Below are positions 32,089 to 41,190 of a DNA stretch of 64,000 bases, in pieces (position 1 is the stretch's first letter; every line of letters begins with the position of its first letter). Where the stretch lies: positions 248,001 through 312,000 of the forward strand of contig CAXXUJ010000002.1 in assembly GCA_963677695.2 (NCBI GenBank), written 5' to 3'. Position numbers and translations under genes: made by a program. The DNA is from SABI01 sp963677695. Lineage in GTDB: Bacteria; Spirochaetota; Spirochaetia; Sphaerochaetales; Sphaerochaetaceae. The notes below the pieces were generated by a model. It was not told the DNA's origin and ran no database searches. It worked only from the letters and a program-made list of their open reading frames with translations.

Positions 32089-32873
32089 TTCGTTATGCGG
32101 TTCTCGGCAGCGGATCGAACGGTAACAGCTATATCCTCGAATATGACGGAATCTCTATTCTCCTTGATGCAGGTTTCTCTCTCAAGCAGATTCGTGAACG
32201 GTGTGTGACCGCGGGATTCGATCCTGCCAACATCTCCTCCCTCTTCATCACCCATCTCCATCCCGACCATGCCCGCGGGGCAGGGGTGTTTGCACGGCAG
32301 ACAGGAAAGCCCGTCTATATCCACCATAAGATAGATGATGGAAACAAGGATTTCAGGAATCTGAGAATACCTTCAGAGCTCCGCTATGCTCTCACTGAAG
32401 AAGCGGTGCAGGAAGGACCTTTCACGGTGACGTATTTCCCCACAAGCCACGATTCTCCCTACTCGGGAGGCTATCAGGTGCGTGTTGCAGGAAGGATTTT
32501 CGTCCTCCTCACCGATACCGGTATGACCAGTGATCATATGGCCGCTTTTGCCTCTGAAAGTGACGTCCTCTTCCTGGAAGCCAATTATGATGAAGCGATG
32601 CTGATGAAGGGAAGGTATCCCTATTACCTGAAAAAGAGGATCAGCGGGAGTGAAGGACACCTTTCAAATGATATTTCCGTGGACTTCCTCAATTCTCTCA
32701 CTCATAATGAAAGGCGGTCGATCTATTTCTGCCATCTCTCACTTGAAAACAACAGACCACAGGTGCTGAAGCAGCTTCTTGATGAGAAAGGAACGTTTTC
32801 CGGTACCTATACGATATGTGAGAACGGGAAAACCTATGCGGGATCGGTTGACCGACTGGAGGTCTCTCATTGA
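32085..32873 (+). CDS. Metallo-beta-lactamase-fold hydrolase (YycJ/WalJ-like)
   Basis: 262 residues. The fold's metal motif is FITHLHPDHARG (HxHxDH), preceded by the YycJ-like opening YAVLGSGSNGNSYILEYDGISILLDAGFS and followed by SHDSPYSGGYQV (third His) and SGSEGHLSNDISVDFL. The relatives YycJ/WalJ are 5'-3' exonuclease-like proteins. The start is ATG 32085, overlapping the upstream stop. It overlaps the next gene by 4 bases (TTGA). Confidence 0.85.
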   Translation: MIRYAVLGSGSNGNSYILEYDGISILLDAGFSLKQIRERCVTAGFDPANISSLFITHLHPDHARGAGVFARQTGKPVYIHHKIDDGNKDFRNLRIPSELRYALTEEAVQEGPFTVTYFPTSHDSPYSGGYQVRVAGRIFVLLTDTGMTSDHMAAFASESDVLFLEANYDEAMLMKGRYPYYLKKRISGSEGHLSNDISVDFLNSLTHNERRSIYFCHLSLENNRPQVLKQLLDEKGTFSGTYTICENGKTYAGSVDRLEVSH

Positions 32874-34618
32874 AACATACACTTGAAGTTTTTACCATTC
32901 GAGCTCTGCTTGAATCTTCTGAGAAGAAACATGGAAGGCGCACTGCCCTTGCCCTCTATGGAGATGATAAGGAACGCTATACCTACAGCGAGCTGAAGGT
33001 AGAGGTAGACAAGGTCGCCTCTTACCTTCTCTCACAGAACGTGGAAAAGGGGGATCGCATTGCAATCATTGCAGAGAGTTCCCCGGTGTGGGGGATCGCC
33101 TACCTTGCCATCGTGAGCAGCGGCTGCATCGCTGTCCCTGTCCTTCCCGAGTTCTCCTCAAAGGAAGTGGAGCTCATCCTCTCTCACAGTGGAACGAAAC
33201 ATCTGTTTGTTTCATCCCGTCAGGCAGAAAAAATTCCAGAGTCCTTCCTTATTGAACAGAGCAATGTCTATAGAATCGATGACCTGTTCCATATTCCAAA
33301 CCTTGCCGGCACAGGGAAGCTTTCCAGGGAAGCTTTCCTAGATCTTCCCGCAAAAAGTATGCGAAGGAAGAAGGAGGATGCTGCGGCACTGAAAGCAGTG
33401 GTCCATGAGGAAGATGCGCTGGTCTCGATCATCTACACGAGCGGAACGACAGGGAATCCCAAGGGGGTCATGCTCTCGAACAGGAACCTGACAAGCAATG
33501 CCGCTTCGAGCGTGAGACAGTTCTATAAGGTGAAGACAGGAATGAAATTCCTCTCCATCCTTCCTATGTCCCACTCCTATGAGTTCACCATCGGCTTCCT
33601 TCTGCCTCTGTTGTGTGGCTGCGAGGTTCATTACCTGGGAAAACCTCCTGTTGCCTCCATCCTCCTTCCTGCGCTGAAGCAGGTGCGTCCTGATATGATG
33701 CTCTCTGTACCTCTCCTCATTGAGAAGATCTACAGGGGATCGGTCGTCCCTCAGATCGAGGGAAACAAGAATCTGAGAAAGATGTACCGTCACCCTCTCC
33801 TTAGAAGAGAGATCAACAGGATCATAGGAAGGAAGCTGAAGATGACCTTCGGCGGCCGTCTTAAATTTTTCGGTGTCGGAGGGGCTAAACTCGATTCTCA
33901 GGTGGAAGCCTTCCTGAAGGAAGCCCGTTTCCCCTATGCGATCGGGTACGGTCTCACTGAGACCTCCCCCCTCCTTGCCGGAAGCGGACCGAAGCAGACA
34001 AAGCTCGGTACCATCGGTTTTGCTGTGAAGGGCGTGGATGTACGTATTGACTCTCCCGACAGTGAAAGCGGTGTAGGGGAGATAGTCGCCAAGGGACCGA
34101 ATGTGATGTTGGGGTACTACAACGCTGAAGAGCTGACCAAAGAGACCTTCAATGAACATGGCTGGTTCAGGACAGGTGATCTTGGTGAAATCACCAAGGG
34201 TCGTCTCAGCATCAAGGGACGGAGTAAGACGATGATTCTCGGTCCCGGTGGTGAGAACATTTATCCTGAATCGATCGAAGCGCTGATCAATGCCAAACCT
34301 TATGTGCAGGAATCTCTGGTGATGGAAGGTGACGGCGGTATTGGAGCATTGATCAAGATCGACCTTGAGCTGATGGCAGAACAGATGAAGATGTCTGTGG
34401 AAGATGCGAAGAATGAGGCTTCGGCCTATGTGCATTCCCTCCGGCAGGAGATAAACAGGGAGGTGAACTCTTTCAGCCGTCTCATCGAGACGAAGCTGCA
34501 TGAGGAGCCGTTCCAGAGAACACCTACACTGAAGATCAAACGATACCTGTACTCGCTGACCCATAGAAAACAGAGTGAGCAGCAGGATGAAGAAAAGAAA
34601 GATACTAAAGAAAGATAA
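32870..34618 (+). CDS. AMP-forming acyl-CoA ligase, second copy
   Basis: 582 residues, ANL superfamily. Motifs: IYTSGTTGNPKGVMLSNRNL, IGYGLTETSPLLAGSG, FRTGDLGEITKGRL, KGRSKTMILGPGGENIYPESIEALIN and C-terminal TLKIKRYLYSL. It starts at TTG 32870, 7 bases after GGAGG and overlapping the previous stop. The C-terminus is a very charged tail (QSEQQDEEKKDTKER). Same length and plan as the ligase at 23880, so a paralogue, perhaps with a different acyl substrate. Confidence 0.85.
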   Translation: MKHTLEVFTIRALLESSEKKHGRRTALALYGDDKERYTYSELKVEVDKVASYLLSQNVEKGDRIAIIAESSPVWGIAYLAIVSSGCIAVPVLPEFSSKEVELILSHSGTKHLFVSSRQAEKIPESFLIEQSNVYRIDDLFHIPNLAGTGKLSREAFLDLPAKSMRRKKEDAAALKAVVHEEDALVSIIYTSGTTGNPKGVMLSNRNLTSNAASSVRQFYKVKTGMKFLSILPMSHSYEFTIGFLLPLLCGCEVHYLGKPPVASILLPALKQVRPDMMLSVPLLIEKIYRGSVVPQIEGNKNLRKMYRHPLLRREINRIIGRKLKMTFGGRLKFFGVGGAKLDSQVEAFLKEARFPYAIGYGLTETSPLLAGSGPKQTKLGTIGFAVKGVDVRIDSPDSESGVGEIVAKGPNVMLGYYNAEELTKETFNEHGWFRTGDLGEITKGRLSIKGRSKTMILGPGGENIYPESIEALINAKPYVQESLVMEGDGGIGALIKIDLELMAEQMKMSVEDAKNEASAYVHSLRQEINREVNSFSRLIETKLHEEPFQRTPTLKIKRYLYSLTHRKQSEQQDEEKKDTKER

Positions 34619-34631
34619 GAGAGGCTGAAGC

Positions 34632-35705
34632 GTGCTGAAAAACAGTATAGACCTTAGGATTGAGAGAGTGGATTCCCTTGTGAGTCCGTCAGAACTCTCT
34701 CAGGAACTTCCCATCAGCGATGAGCTGATGGCTACGATTATCAAAAACAGAGAGGCGGTGAACAATGTGATCCTCGGAAAGGACGAAAGGCTGCTCGCCA
34801 TTGTCGGTCCCTGTTCCATCCATGATCCCGCTGCCGCCCTTGAATATGCAGACAGGCTTCACGACATCGCGCAGAAAGTGGATGATCAGCTCCTTGTCGT
34901 GATGAGAACCTATTTTGAAAAACCGAGAACAGTAGGAGGCTGGAAGGGCCTGATCATCGATCCCGATATGGACAGTTCCTACAACATCGGAGAGGGACTG
35001 AGAAGGGCACGAAAGCTCCTGATTGAAATCACGGAGAAAGGCCTCCCGGTAGGGACCGAGATGCTTGACCCGATCGTTCCACAGTACATTGACGAAACCC
35101 TTTCCTGGTGTGCCATCGGAGCAAGAACGACCGAGAGTCAGGTGCACCGCACCCTGGCCAGCGGTATGAGTGTACCCGTCGGTTTCAAGAACAGCACCAG
35201 CGGTGAAGTGCTCAACGCGATCAATGCGATCAAGAGCGCAGCGATCGGAGGTGCGTTCATCGGTGTCGACAAGGAGGGGAATTCCTCGATTTACAGAACA
35301 ACTGGAAATCCGAGCGGACATCTCATCCTGAGAGGGGGAGATGCCGGTCCCAACTACTATGATGAAGAGGTGGAGGATGCCGTGAAGAGCATGAGTTCTC
35401 TCTCCGTTCTCCCCTCCATTGTGATAGACTGTTCCCATGCAAACAGCAGAAAGGATTACACCAGGCAGAGGAGAGTGCTCCGCGCCGTGATCGATCAGGT
35501 TGTCATGGGAAGAAAGGAGATCAGGGGATTCATGCTTGAGAGCAATCTGTTCGAAGGCTGCCAGAAGATCACTGAGAACCTGGAGGAGCTTCGCTACGGC
35601 GTCTCGGTCACCGATCCCTGTATCGGATGGGAAGAGACTGAGCAGATGCTTCTGAAGACTGCCGAACTGCTGAGACATAAGAACAGAGAAGGAGGATTGC
35701 TATGA
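34632..35705 (+). CDS. aroF: 3-deoxy-7-phosphoheptulonate synthase (class I, AroF/G/H type)
   Basis: First step of the shikimate pathway: condenses phosphoenolpyruvate and erythrose-4-phosphate. 357 residues. Motifs: LAIVGPCSIHDPAAALEYA, MRTYFEKPRTVGGWKGL, GARTTESQVHR, GFKNSTSG and IVIDCSHANSRKDY. This is the E. coli type with an N-terminal extension, so feedback by an aromatic amino acid is likely, but which one is not readable. It starts at GTG 34632 after AAGAGAGG. Confidence 0.93.
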   Translation: MLKNSIDLRIERVDSLVSPSELSQELPISDELMATIIKNREAVNNVILGKDERLLAIVGPCSIHDPAAALEYADRLHDIAQKVDDQLLVVMRTYFEKPRTVGGWKGLIIDPDMDSSYNIGEGLRRARKLLIEITEKGLPVGTEMLDPIVPQYIDETLSWCAIGARTTESQVHRTLASGMSVPVGFKNSTSGEVLNAINAIKSAAIGGAFIGVDKEGNSSIYRTTGNPSGHLILRGGDAGPNYYDEEVEDAVKSMSSLSVLPSIVIDCSHANSRKDYTRQRRVLRAVIDQVVMGRKEIRGFMLESNLFEGCQKITENLEELRYGVSVTDPCIGWEETEQMLLKTAELLRHKNREGGLL

Positions 35706-36253
35706 GTAAACGTATTTTATTGACCCTTGCAGAGGGATTTGAGGAGATCGAGGCACTTGCCCCGGTCGATATTCTCCGTCGTGCCGGTGCCGAAGTTGTG
35801 ATGGCAGGAATCGATGGGGAGATCATCACAGGCGCCCATGGAATCCGCGTTGTCGCAGATGCGAAGATCGAAGATGTCGACACCGATTTCGATGCGATCA
35901 TCCTCCCGGGAGGCGGCCTCGGTGCGAAGAACCTGAGCGAATCCTGGCTCACTCATGAAAAAATGCTCCTGCTTGTCAACAAGGGAGCTCTCCTTGCCTC
36001 GATCTGCGCTTCCCCTGCAGTCGTCCTCGGACCCGCAGGCCTTCTTGAAGGTCACAAGGCAGTATGCTATCCCGGAGCAGAAGAACATTCTCCCGACTTC
36101 ACCTTCTCGGACATGAGAGTATGTGTCGACGGAAACCTGATCACAGCCCAGGGACCCGGTGTAGCGGTGGAATTCTCTCTCGCTGTTGTCGAACACCTCT
36201 GGGATAAAGAAACACGAGACCGCCTCGCATCAGGACTTCTTCACAAGGAGTAG
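35702..36253 (+). CDS. DJ-1/PfpI family protein (YajL-like)
   Basis: 183 residues. Features of the DJ-1 branch: LTLAEGFEEIEALAPVDILRRAG with the conserved Glu, and the nucleophile elbow LASICASPAVVLGPAGLL with its reactive Cys, followed by CYPGAEE and a PGVAVEFSLAVVE helix. Relatives are redox-sensing chaperone or protein-repair enzymes; their exact activity is debated. It overlaps aroF by 4 bases, with AGGAGGA as ribosome-binding site. Confidence 0.88.
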   Translation: MSKRILLTLAEGFEEIEALAPVDILRRAGAEVVMAGIDGEIITGAHGIRVVADAKIEDVDTDFDAIILPGGGLGAKNLSESWLTHEKMLLLVNKGALLASICASPAVVLGPAGLLEGHKAVCYPGAEEHSPDFTFSDMRVCVDGNLITAQGPGVAVEFSLAVVEHLWDKETRDRLASGLLHKE

Positions 36254-36303
36254 AAGAACACGTACCCGAATTCTCCACAGCAGCAAGAGGAAAATTGAGA
36301 GCT

Positions 36304-37817
36304 ATGAGCCATATCGGATTTGATAACAACAGATACCTAGAACAACAGAAAAGTGCGATATTAGAGCGCGTGAACTCGATTGACGGGAAACTCTATCTCG
36401 AATGCGGAGGGAAACTCCTCTATGACTACCATGCATCCCGCGTTCTCCCCGGATTCGATCCTAACGTGAAAATGAGGGTATTTCAGGCCTTAAAGGATGA
36501 AATTGATGTCATTGTATGTATATACGCAGAAGATATTGAGAGACGCAAGATACGGAATGATTTCGGTATCACCTACGATACTGACGTCTTCAAGATCATT
36601 GATGATTTCAGCGACTGGGGACTTGAAGTAAACAAGGTACTCATCACCCGTTACAACGGACAGCCGGGAGCGACTCAGTTCATGAACCGGCTGAAGCGAA
36701 GAGGCATTACGGTCTATACCCATAAAGCCACGGAAGGGTACCCGAATGATGTGGATATTATCGTGAGCGACGATGGGTATGGAGCAAATCCATACATTGA
36801 AACAACAGGACGGGTCGTGATCGTCACTGCTCCCGGACCCGGAAGCGGTAAGCTCGGTACCTGCCTTTCTCAGCTCTATCACGATTATCGTGCGGGTAAG
36901 AAAAGCGGATACGCAAAATTTGAGACCTTCCCCATCTGGAATATCCCGATTGATCATCCCGTTAATAAGGCCTACGAAGCGGCAACGGTAGATATTGGAG
37001 ACTTCAACCAGATCGACCATTTTCATCTAACCACATATAATGAACCTGCAGTCAATTATTCCCGTGATATGGAAGCCTTCCCCCTCTTGAAACGAATCAT
37101 AGAGAAGATTACAGGAGAGGAGTCTTTTTACAGATCCCCGACAGATATGGGAGTGAACAGGGCTGGTTTCGGCATCATCGATGATGGAGTGGTACGAGAG
37201 GCAAGCCTTCAGGAGATTGTAAGGCGCTACTACATTACCGCAGCAGAATACGCACAGGGTACAGGTACAAGTAAAGCCCTGGATCGAATAAAACTGCTTC
37301 TTGATGAGATGAAGCTGAAAAAAGAGATGAGACGGACGGTGCCTGCTGCTAAGGAAGCCTTGAAGGTAGGCGTGAAAAAGGGAAGGGGCACGACGGTATT
37401 GTCAGTGCTGCTGCGATCGAGCTTTCAGATGGAAAAATCATCACAGGCTGCAACAGTGAGCTCATGCACTCCTCTTCTGCTCTTATCCTGAATGCTCTCA
37501 AACACTTAGCCGGTATTCCTGAAGAGATTGATCTAATCTCTCCGACTACCATCGATTCGATCAGGTTCCTGAAGAAGGATGTGCTGAACGGTAAACGGAC
37601 ATCGCTTGATGTGGAGGAGACGCTGATATGTCTTGCGATGAGCGCAGCTTCCAATCCCTCCTCGCAGGCAGCCATGAACCTGATTCCGCAGCTTAGGAAC
37701 TGTGAGATTCATCTTACACACCTTCCCTCTCTCGGAGATATGAACGGGCTGAGGAAGATGACAGTGAGGGTGACCAGCGATCCCTCTTTTCCCTCAAAGA
37801 ATCTGATGGATGAATAG
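36304..37817 (+). pseudogene. DUF1846 family protein, interrupted by a -1 frameshift
   Basis: The first frame (36304 to about 37380) gives the N-terminal ~360 residues, opening MSHIGFDNNRYLEQQKSAIL and including TAPGPGSGKLGTCLSQLYHDY and the ADMGVN-like TDMGVNRAGFG. It then runs into unrelated residues and stops at 37491. The family's C-terminal part continues in the -1 frame as GHDGIVSAAAIELSDGKI, SSALILNALKHLAGIPEEI and on to a stop at 37817. Together they give about 505 residues, the family length. The break lies near GAAAAAGGG (37374-37382) and would be repaired by one extra base. It may be a sequencing error, a true mutation or programmed slippage. Function of the family is unknown. It follows the DJ-1 gene by 50 bases. 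Confidence 0.8.
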
Positions 37818-37876
37818 AAAAACCTTTACCGCAGGTACTCTCTGGCTCTACAATAGAAATGGAAGGAGGACTTGTC

Positions 37877-38497
37877 ATGAATACGATAATCACTATCAGC
37901 CGTCAGGCTGGAAGCGGCGGGCGCGAAATCGGCAAGGGACTTGCTGAGACGTTCAACATTCCTTTCTATGATAAGGAAATTATCGCTATGGCGGCAGAGA
38001 AGAGCGGAATGAACAAAGAGATTGTTGAAAATCTTGATGAAAAAGCCGCGAACAGATTCCTGTATGCCGTCCCCTCCGGACTCCCTTCACTCGGACAGGC
38101 AGCAGCTACAGGGATGTACACCATGCCTCTCAGCGATACATTGTTCCTTGCAGAGTATGAGATCATAAAGAAACTGGCAGAAGAAGGGCCATGCATCCTT
38201 GTCGGCCGCTGCAGCGACTACGTACTCAAGGACCTTCCGAACCACGTTTCCATCTTCATTCATGCAGATAAGGAATTCAGGGCTGCTCGAATCGCAGAAT
38301 ACGAATCAATTGGGATCAAGGATGCTATGAACAGCCTCCATAAGTATGACAAGGAGCGGCGTCGGTACCACGACTATTATGCCGCGAACTCCTGGGGCAA
38401 TGCTGAATATTATGACCTTACCCTGAACACAGGAGTGATAGGTATTGCAAAAGCCATAGAGATTATTGCCTCGTTCGTAACCATAAGGGAGAAATAG
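37877..38497 (+). CDS. Cytidylate kinase-like family protein
   Basis: 206 residues. Opens NTIITISRQAGSGGREIGKGLAE, the form of P-loop seen in the cytidylate-kinase-2 group (GSGGRE instead of GSGKST), then FYDKEIIAMAAEKSGM, ILVGRCSDYVL and a lid-like DKERRRYHDYYAANSWGNAEYYDLTLNT. These proteins are annotated as kinases, but their substrate is generally unproven. The ATG at 37877 follows GGAGGA. It is distinct from the smaller protein at 17785. Confidence 0.85.
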   Translation: MNTIITISRQAGSGGREIGKGLAETFNIPFYDKEIIAMAAEKSGMNKEIVENLDEKAANRFLYAVPSGLPSLGQAAATGMYTMPLSDTLFLAEYEIIKKLAEEGPCILVGRCSDYVLKDLPNHVSIFIHADKEFRAARIAEYESIGIKDAMNSLHKYDKERRRYHDYYAANSWGNAEYYDLTLNTGVIGIAKAIEIIASFVTIREK

Positions 38498-38575
38498 CGG
38501 TCTCCCCCTGTGCCCGATGTCCTTTCTCTGTACACCATTTCATCCTCATTGCTCTTTATCGCTTAGACACGATAC

Positions 38576-38604
38576 TTGACAACTCGGTTTTTCATCTATA
38601 CGAT
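38576..38604 (+). promoter_or_regulatory. Promoter of cadC-cadA
   Basis: -35 TTGACA (38576-38581), 17-base spacer, -10 TACGAT (38599-38604). A perfect -35 with ideal spacing; the start of transcription near 38611 lies inside the AT-rich repeats, which suits repression by the encoded ArsR-type protein. Confidence 0.7.
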
Positions 38605-38626
38605 TAAATAGTTGTTTAATTGTTTA
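38603..38626. promoter_or_regulatory. Probable CadC operator
   Basis: ATTAAA (38603-38608) and TTTAAT (38615-38620) form a 6-bp inverted repeat overlapping the -10 and the transcription start. TTGTTTA is also repeated directly at 38612-38618 and 38620-38626. Position and AT-rich make-up fit an ArsR/SmtB operator. Confidence 0.5.
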
Positions 38627-38643
38627 TATGAAGCGAGGTGATT

Positions 38644-39012
38644 ATGAGTAAAGATGAGAAAAGAAATCAGGATGTCTGTTCAGAATATTCCCTCTCCTGC
38701 ATGACGCATGAAGAGAGCCTCAAGGCGTCTCTCATGGAGGTGTCGGGGCTCTCTGAACTCTTCAGGGCTATGTCGGATGAAACTCGGGTAGGTATCCTCT
38801 ATATGCTCTCAAAGCAGGAACTCTGCGTATGCGATCTTGCCTATCTTCTCGACATTTCGCTTCCTGCAGTATCACATCACCTGAGACTGCTCAAAGTTAT
38901 GAGGCTCGTAAAATCGAGAAGGGAAGGGAAACAGGTTTTTTATTCACTTGATGATCCCCATGTCCTTTCCCTCATAGAAGTTGCGAGAGAACACTATATA
39001 GAGTGGAGATAA
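38644..39012 (+). CDS. cadC: ArsR-family metal sensor (CadC/SmtB type)
   Basis: 122 residues, winged helix. DNA-recognition part: LCVCDLAYLLDISLPAVSHHLRLLK. The alpha-3N metal site is complete: Cys12 and Cys19 near the N-terminus plus Cys61 and Cys63, as in S. aureus CadC (Cd, Pb, Bi, Zn). The alpha-5 site also seems intact: Asp104, His106, His117, Glu120. It should repress its own operon and release DNA on binding soft metal ions. I chose ATG 38644, with GAGGTGA just upstream, over GTG 38638. Its stop shares one base with the cadA start. Confidence 0.9.
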   Translation: MSKDEKRNQDVCSEYSLSCMTHEESLKASLMEVSGLSELFRAMSDETRVGILYMLSKQELCVCDLAYLLDISLPAVSHHLRLLKVMRLVKSRREGKQVFYSLDDPHVLSLIEVAREHYIEWR

Positions 39013-41132
39013 TGGTCATGGATACCTATACGATAGAAAATCTTGATTGTGCGAACTGTGCGATGAAGATAGAATCTGCTCTGAAGAAGATTGATGGGTT
39101 TGAGAAAGCTTCTATCAACTTCTCGACTCAGTCTGTGAAGATACCTTCCGGAATCCCCATCTCTCTGGTTCAAGAGACGATCTCTAGGATAGAACCCGAT
39201 GCACGGCTTGCAGAAAGGAAAGAGGGAGCATCTGAGGATGCTCATGGATCAAGGCGAAAACTCATTCAGATAATCTCAGCCCTTGTCTTTTTCCTTTCGG
39301 GGATTGTATGGAAGCAGACCTCTGCTCACAACCCGAACCTGGTCGTTGAATATGTACTGTTTCTCACTGCCTATATCATAGTAGGTCTTCCCGTACTTCT
39401 CCATGCTGTCCGTTCCCTGAAGAGAGGGCGCATGTTTGATGAGATGTTCCTGATGAGTATAGCCACTATCGGTGCGATATGCATTCATGAACTCGCTGAA
39501 GCGGTAGGAGTCATGCTGTTTTATGCGGTAGGGGAATGGCTCCAGGAGAAGGCCGTTGATAATTCACGACGTTCCATTTCCTCCCTGATCTCCCTTCGTC
39601 CCGACAAGGCGAGGATCATTGAAGGGGAGGGCACTGAGGAGGTCGATCCTCAAACGGTTGAACCGGGTTCATATATCCAGGTGCGTTCAGGGGAGAGAAT
39701 CCCTCTTGATGGTACCATAGTTTCCGGATCTTCCCGTGTCGACACTTCAGCGCTCACCGGAGAGTCTGTTCCCCGGATGGCAGAACCGGGAGATGACGTG
39801 TTGAGCGGTTTTGTCAATGACAATGGAACACTCGTTATCAGGGTGACGAAACGATATGAAGATTCTGAGGTGGCGAGGATTCTTACTCTCGTTGAAGAAT
39901 CGGCAGCGAAGAAAGCGCCTACAGAAAAGTTCATATCTAAGTTCGCTTCCATCTATACTCCGATCATTGTTGGAATCTCACTTGCAGTGGCGTTTCTGCC
40001 ACCTCTGTTCACCTCTGATCCTCTCAGTATATGGGTGTATCGGGCTCTTGTTATCCTTGTCATCTCCTGTCCCTGTGCACTCGTCATCTCGGTACCTCTC
40101 GGCTATTTTGGAGGGATCGGCGCGGCTTCGAAAAAAGGGATCCTGATGAAGGGAGCAACCTATATCGACACGCTCAAGGATGTACATACCATCGTGTTTG
40201 ACAAGACCGGTACACTTACACAAGGGAATTTCAGTGTAGTACATATTGTTCCTTCCGACTTGTCCGATAGAGAATCGCTTCTGTCAGCCGCAGCTCGCGG
40301 GGAAGCTCATTCATCTCATCCGATAGCAGAATCGATACGGCAGGAGTATATGAATACATTCCCCGATACACCACTGACCGATTTCAATGAATATTCTGAA
40401 ATGAAGGGGTATGGAGTGATTGCTGGAAACGAGGGCGAGAGAGTTCTCGTGGGAAGTGCTCGTTTCCTTGAATCTGAGGGGATTAGCGTACCTCCACTTA
40501 CATCCTCGGCTACGATTGTTCATGCTGCCAAGAATAATTCCTACCTCGGATACATAGAGATCGCTGATCAGATCAAAGCCGATGCGGTCAAGGGAATAGC
40601 TGATCTGAAAAAGGCGGGAGTGAAGGATCTGATCATGCTTACGGGTGACAGTGAAGAACAGGCTTCTTCAGTAGCCGCAAGATTAGGGATAAAGAGGTGG
40701 TACTCCTCCCTTCTTCCCCATGAAAAGGTTGAGAAAGTCGAAGAACTGATGCAAAGCCTTGAAAAAGGAAAGCGTCTTGCGTTCGTCGGTGACGGAGTGA
40801 ATGATGCTCCGGTTCTGATGCATTCAGATATAGGGATCAGCATGGGTGCTATGGGATCGGATGCCGCTATCGAAGCAGCTGACATTGTTCTCATGGATGA
40901 TAAAATCGAAGGGGTGGCGTATGCTCTCGCCATTGCACGCCGTACGAGAAAGGTTGTCATTCAGAACATTGTACTCGCCCTTATCGTGAAAGGCTTCTTC
41001 CTTTCCCTGGGTGTGTTCGGTATAGCCACGATGTGGGAAGCTGTTATTGCTGATGTGGGTGTTGCTCTTGCAGCAGTACTTAATTCAACAAGAACCATGA
41101 AATTCCCTGATGGGGGAAAGAAGTCAGGCTGA
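39012..41132 (+). CDS. cadA: Heavy-metal P1B-type ATPase (Cd/Zn/Pb efflux)
   Basis: About 706 residues. An N-terminal heavy-metal-associated domain has NLDCANCAMKIE. Membrane helices follow, then the actuator loop with TGES, the CPC metal motif in VISCPCALVISVP, the phosphorylated Asp in DKTGTLTQG, the HP locus in SSHPIAESI and hinge GDGVNDAPVL. CPC with one HMA domain and a CadC-type regulator points to Zn/Cd/Pb export rather than copper. ATG 39012 overlaps the cadC stop, behind GGAGA; ATG 39018 is an alternative. Confidence 0.93.
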   Translation: MVMDTYTIENLDCANCAMKIESALKKIDGFEKASINFSTQSVKIPSGIPISLVQETISRIEPDARLAERKEGASEDAHGSRRKLIQIISALVFFLSGIVWKQTSAHNPNLVVEYVLFLTAYIIVGLPVLLHAVRSLKRGRMFDEMFLMSIATIGAICIHELAEAVGVMLFYAVGEWLQEKAVDNSRRSISSLISLRPDKARIIEGEGTEEVDPQTVEPGSYIQVRSGERIPLDGTIVSGSSRVDTSALTGESVPRMAEPGDDVLSGFVNDNGTLVIRVTKRYEDSEVARILTLVEESAAKKAPTEKFISKFASIYTPIIVGISLAVAFLPPLFTSDPLSIWVYRALVILVISCPCALVISVPLGYFGGIGAASKKGILMKGATYIDTLKDVHTIVFDKTGTLTQGNFSVVHIVPSDLSDRESLLSAAARGEAHSSHPIAESIRQEYMNTFPDTPLTDFNEYSEMKGYGVIAGNEGERVLVGSARFLESEGISVPPLTSSATIVHAAKNNSYLGYIEIADQIKADAVKGIADLKKAGVKDLIMLTGDSEEQASSVAARLGIKRWYSSLLPHEKVEKVEELMQSLEKGKRLAFVGDGVNDAPVLMHSDIGISMGAMGSDAAIEAADIVLMDDKIEGVAYALAIARRTRKVVIQNIVLALIVKGFFLSLGVFGIATMWEAVIADVGVALAAVLNSTRTMKFPDGGKKSG

Positions 41133-41143
41133 GGGGTGCATAT

Positions 41144-41170
41144 GAAAAAGGACTTCCCGAAGGAAGTCCT
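41144..41170 (-). terminator. ackA terminator
   Basis: AGGACTTCC (41149-41157), loop CGAA, GGAAGTCCT (41162-41170): a perfect 9-bp stem. Read on the minus strand it is followed by five T (complement of 41145-41149), placing it 20 bases after the ackA stop. No T-run follows on the plus strand. Confidence 0.8.
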
Positions 41171-41190
41171 GAATTAGCATAGATGATTGC

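Noticed and set aside
33338..34564. 408-codon open frame antisense to the second acyl-CoA ligase
   Set aside because: The ligase motifs are intact on the other strand; the antisense product is rich in His/Arg/Gln with no recognisable domain. Same reasoning for the long frames at 34689-35678 and 49088-49870.
37370..37385. Efficient programmed -1 frameshifting signal in DUF1846
   Set aside because: The heptamer G-AAA-AAG would mispair after slipping at the first codon, and no strong downstream hairpin was found. Left as an open possibility only.
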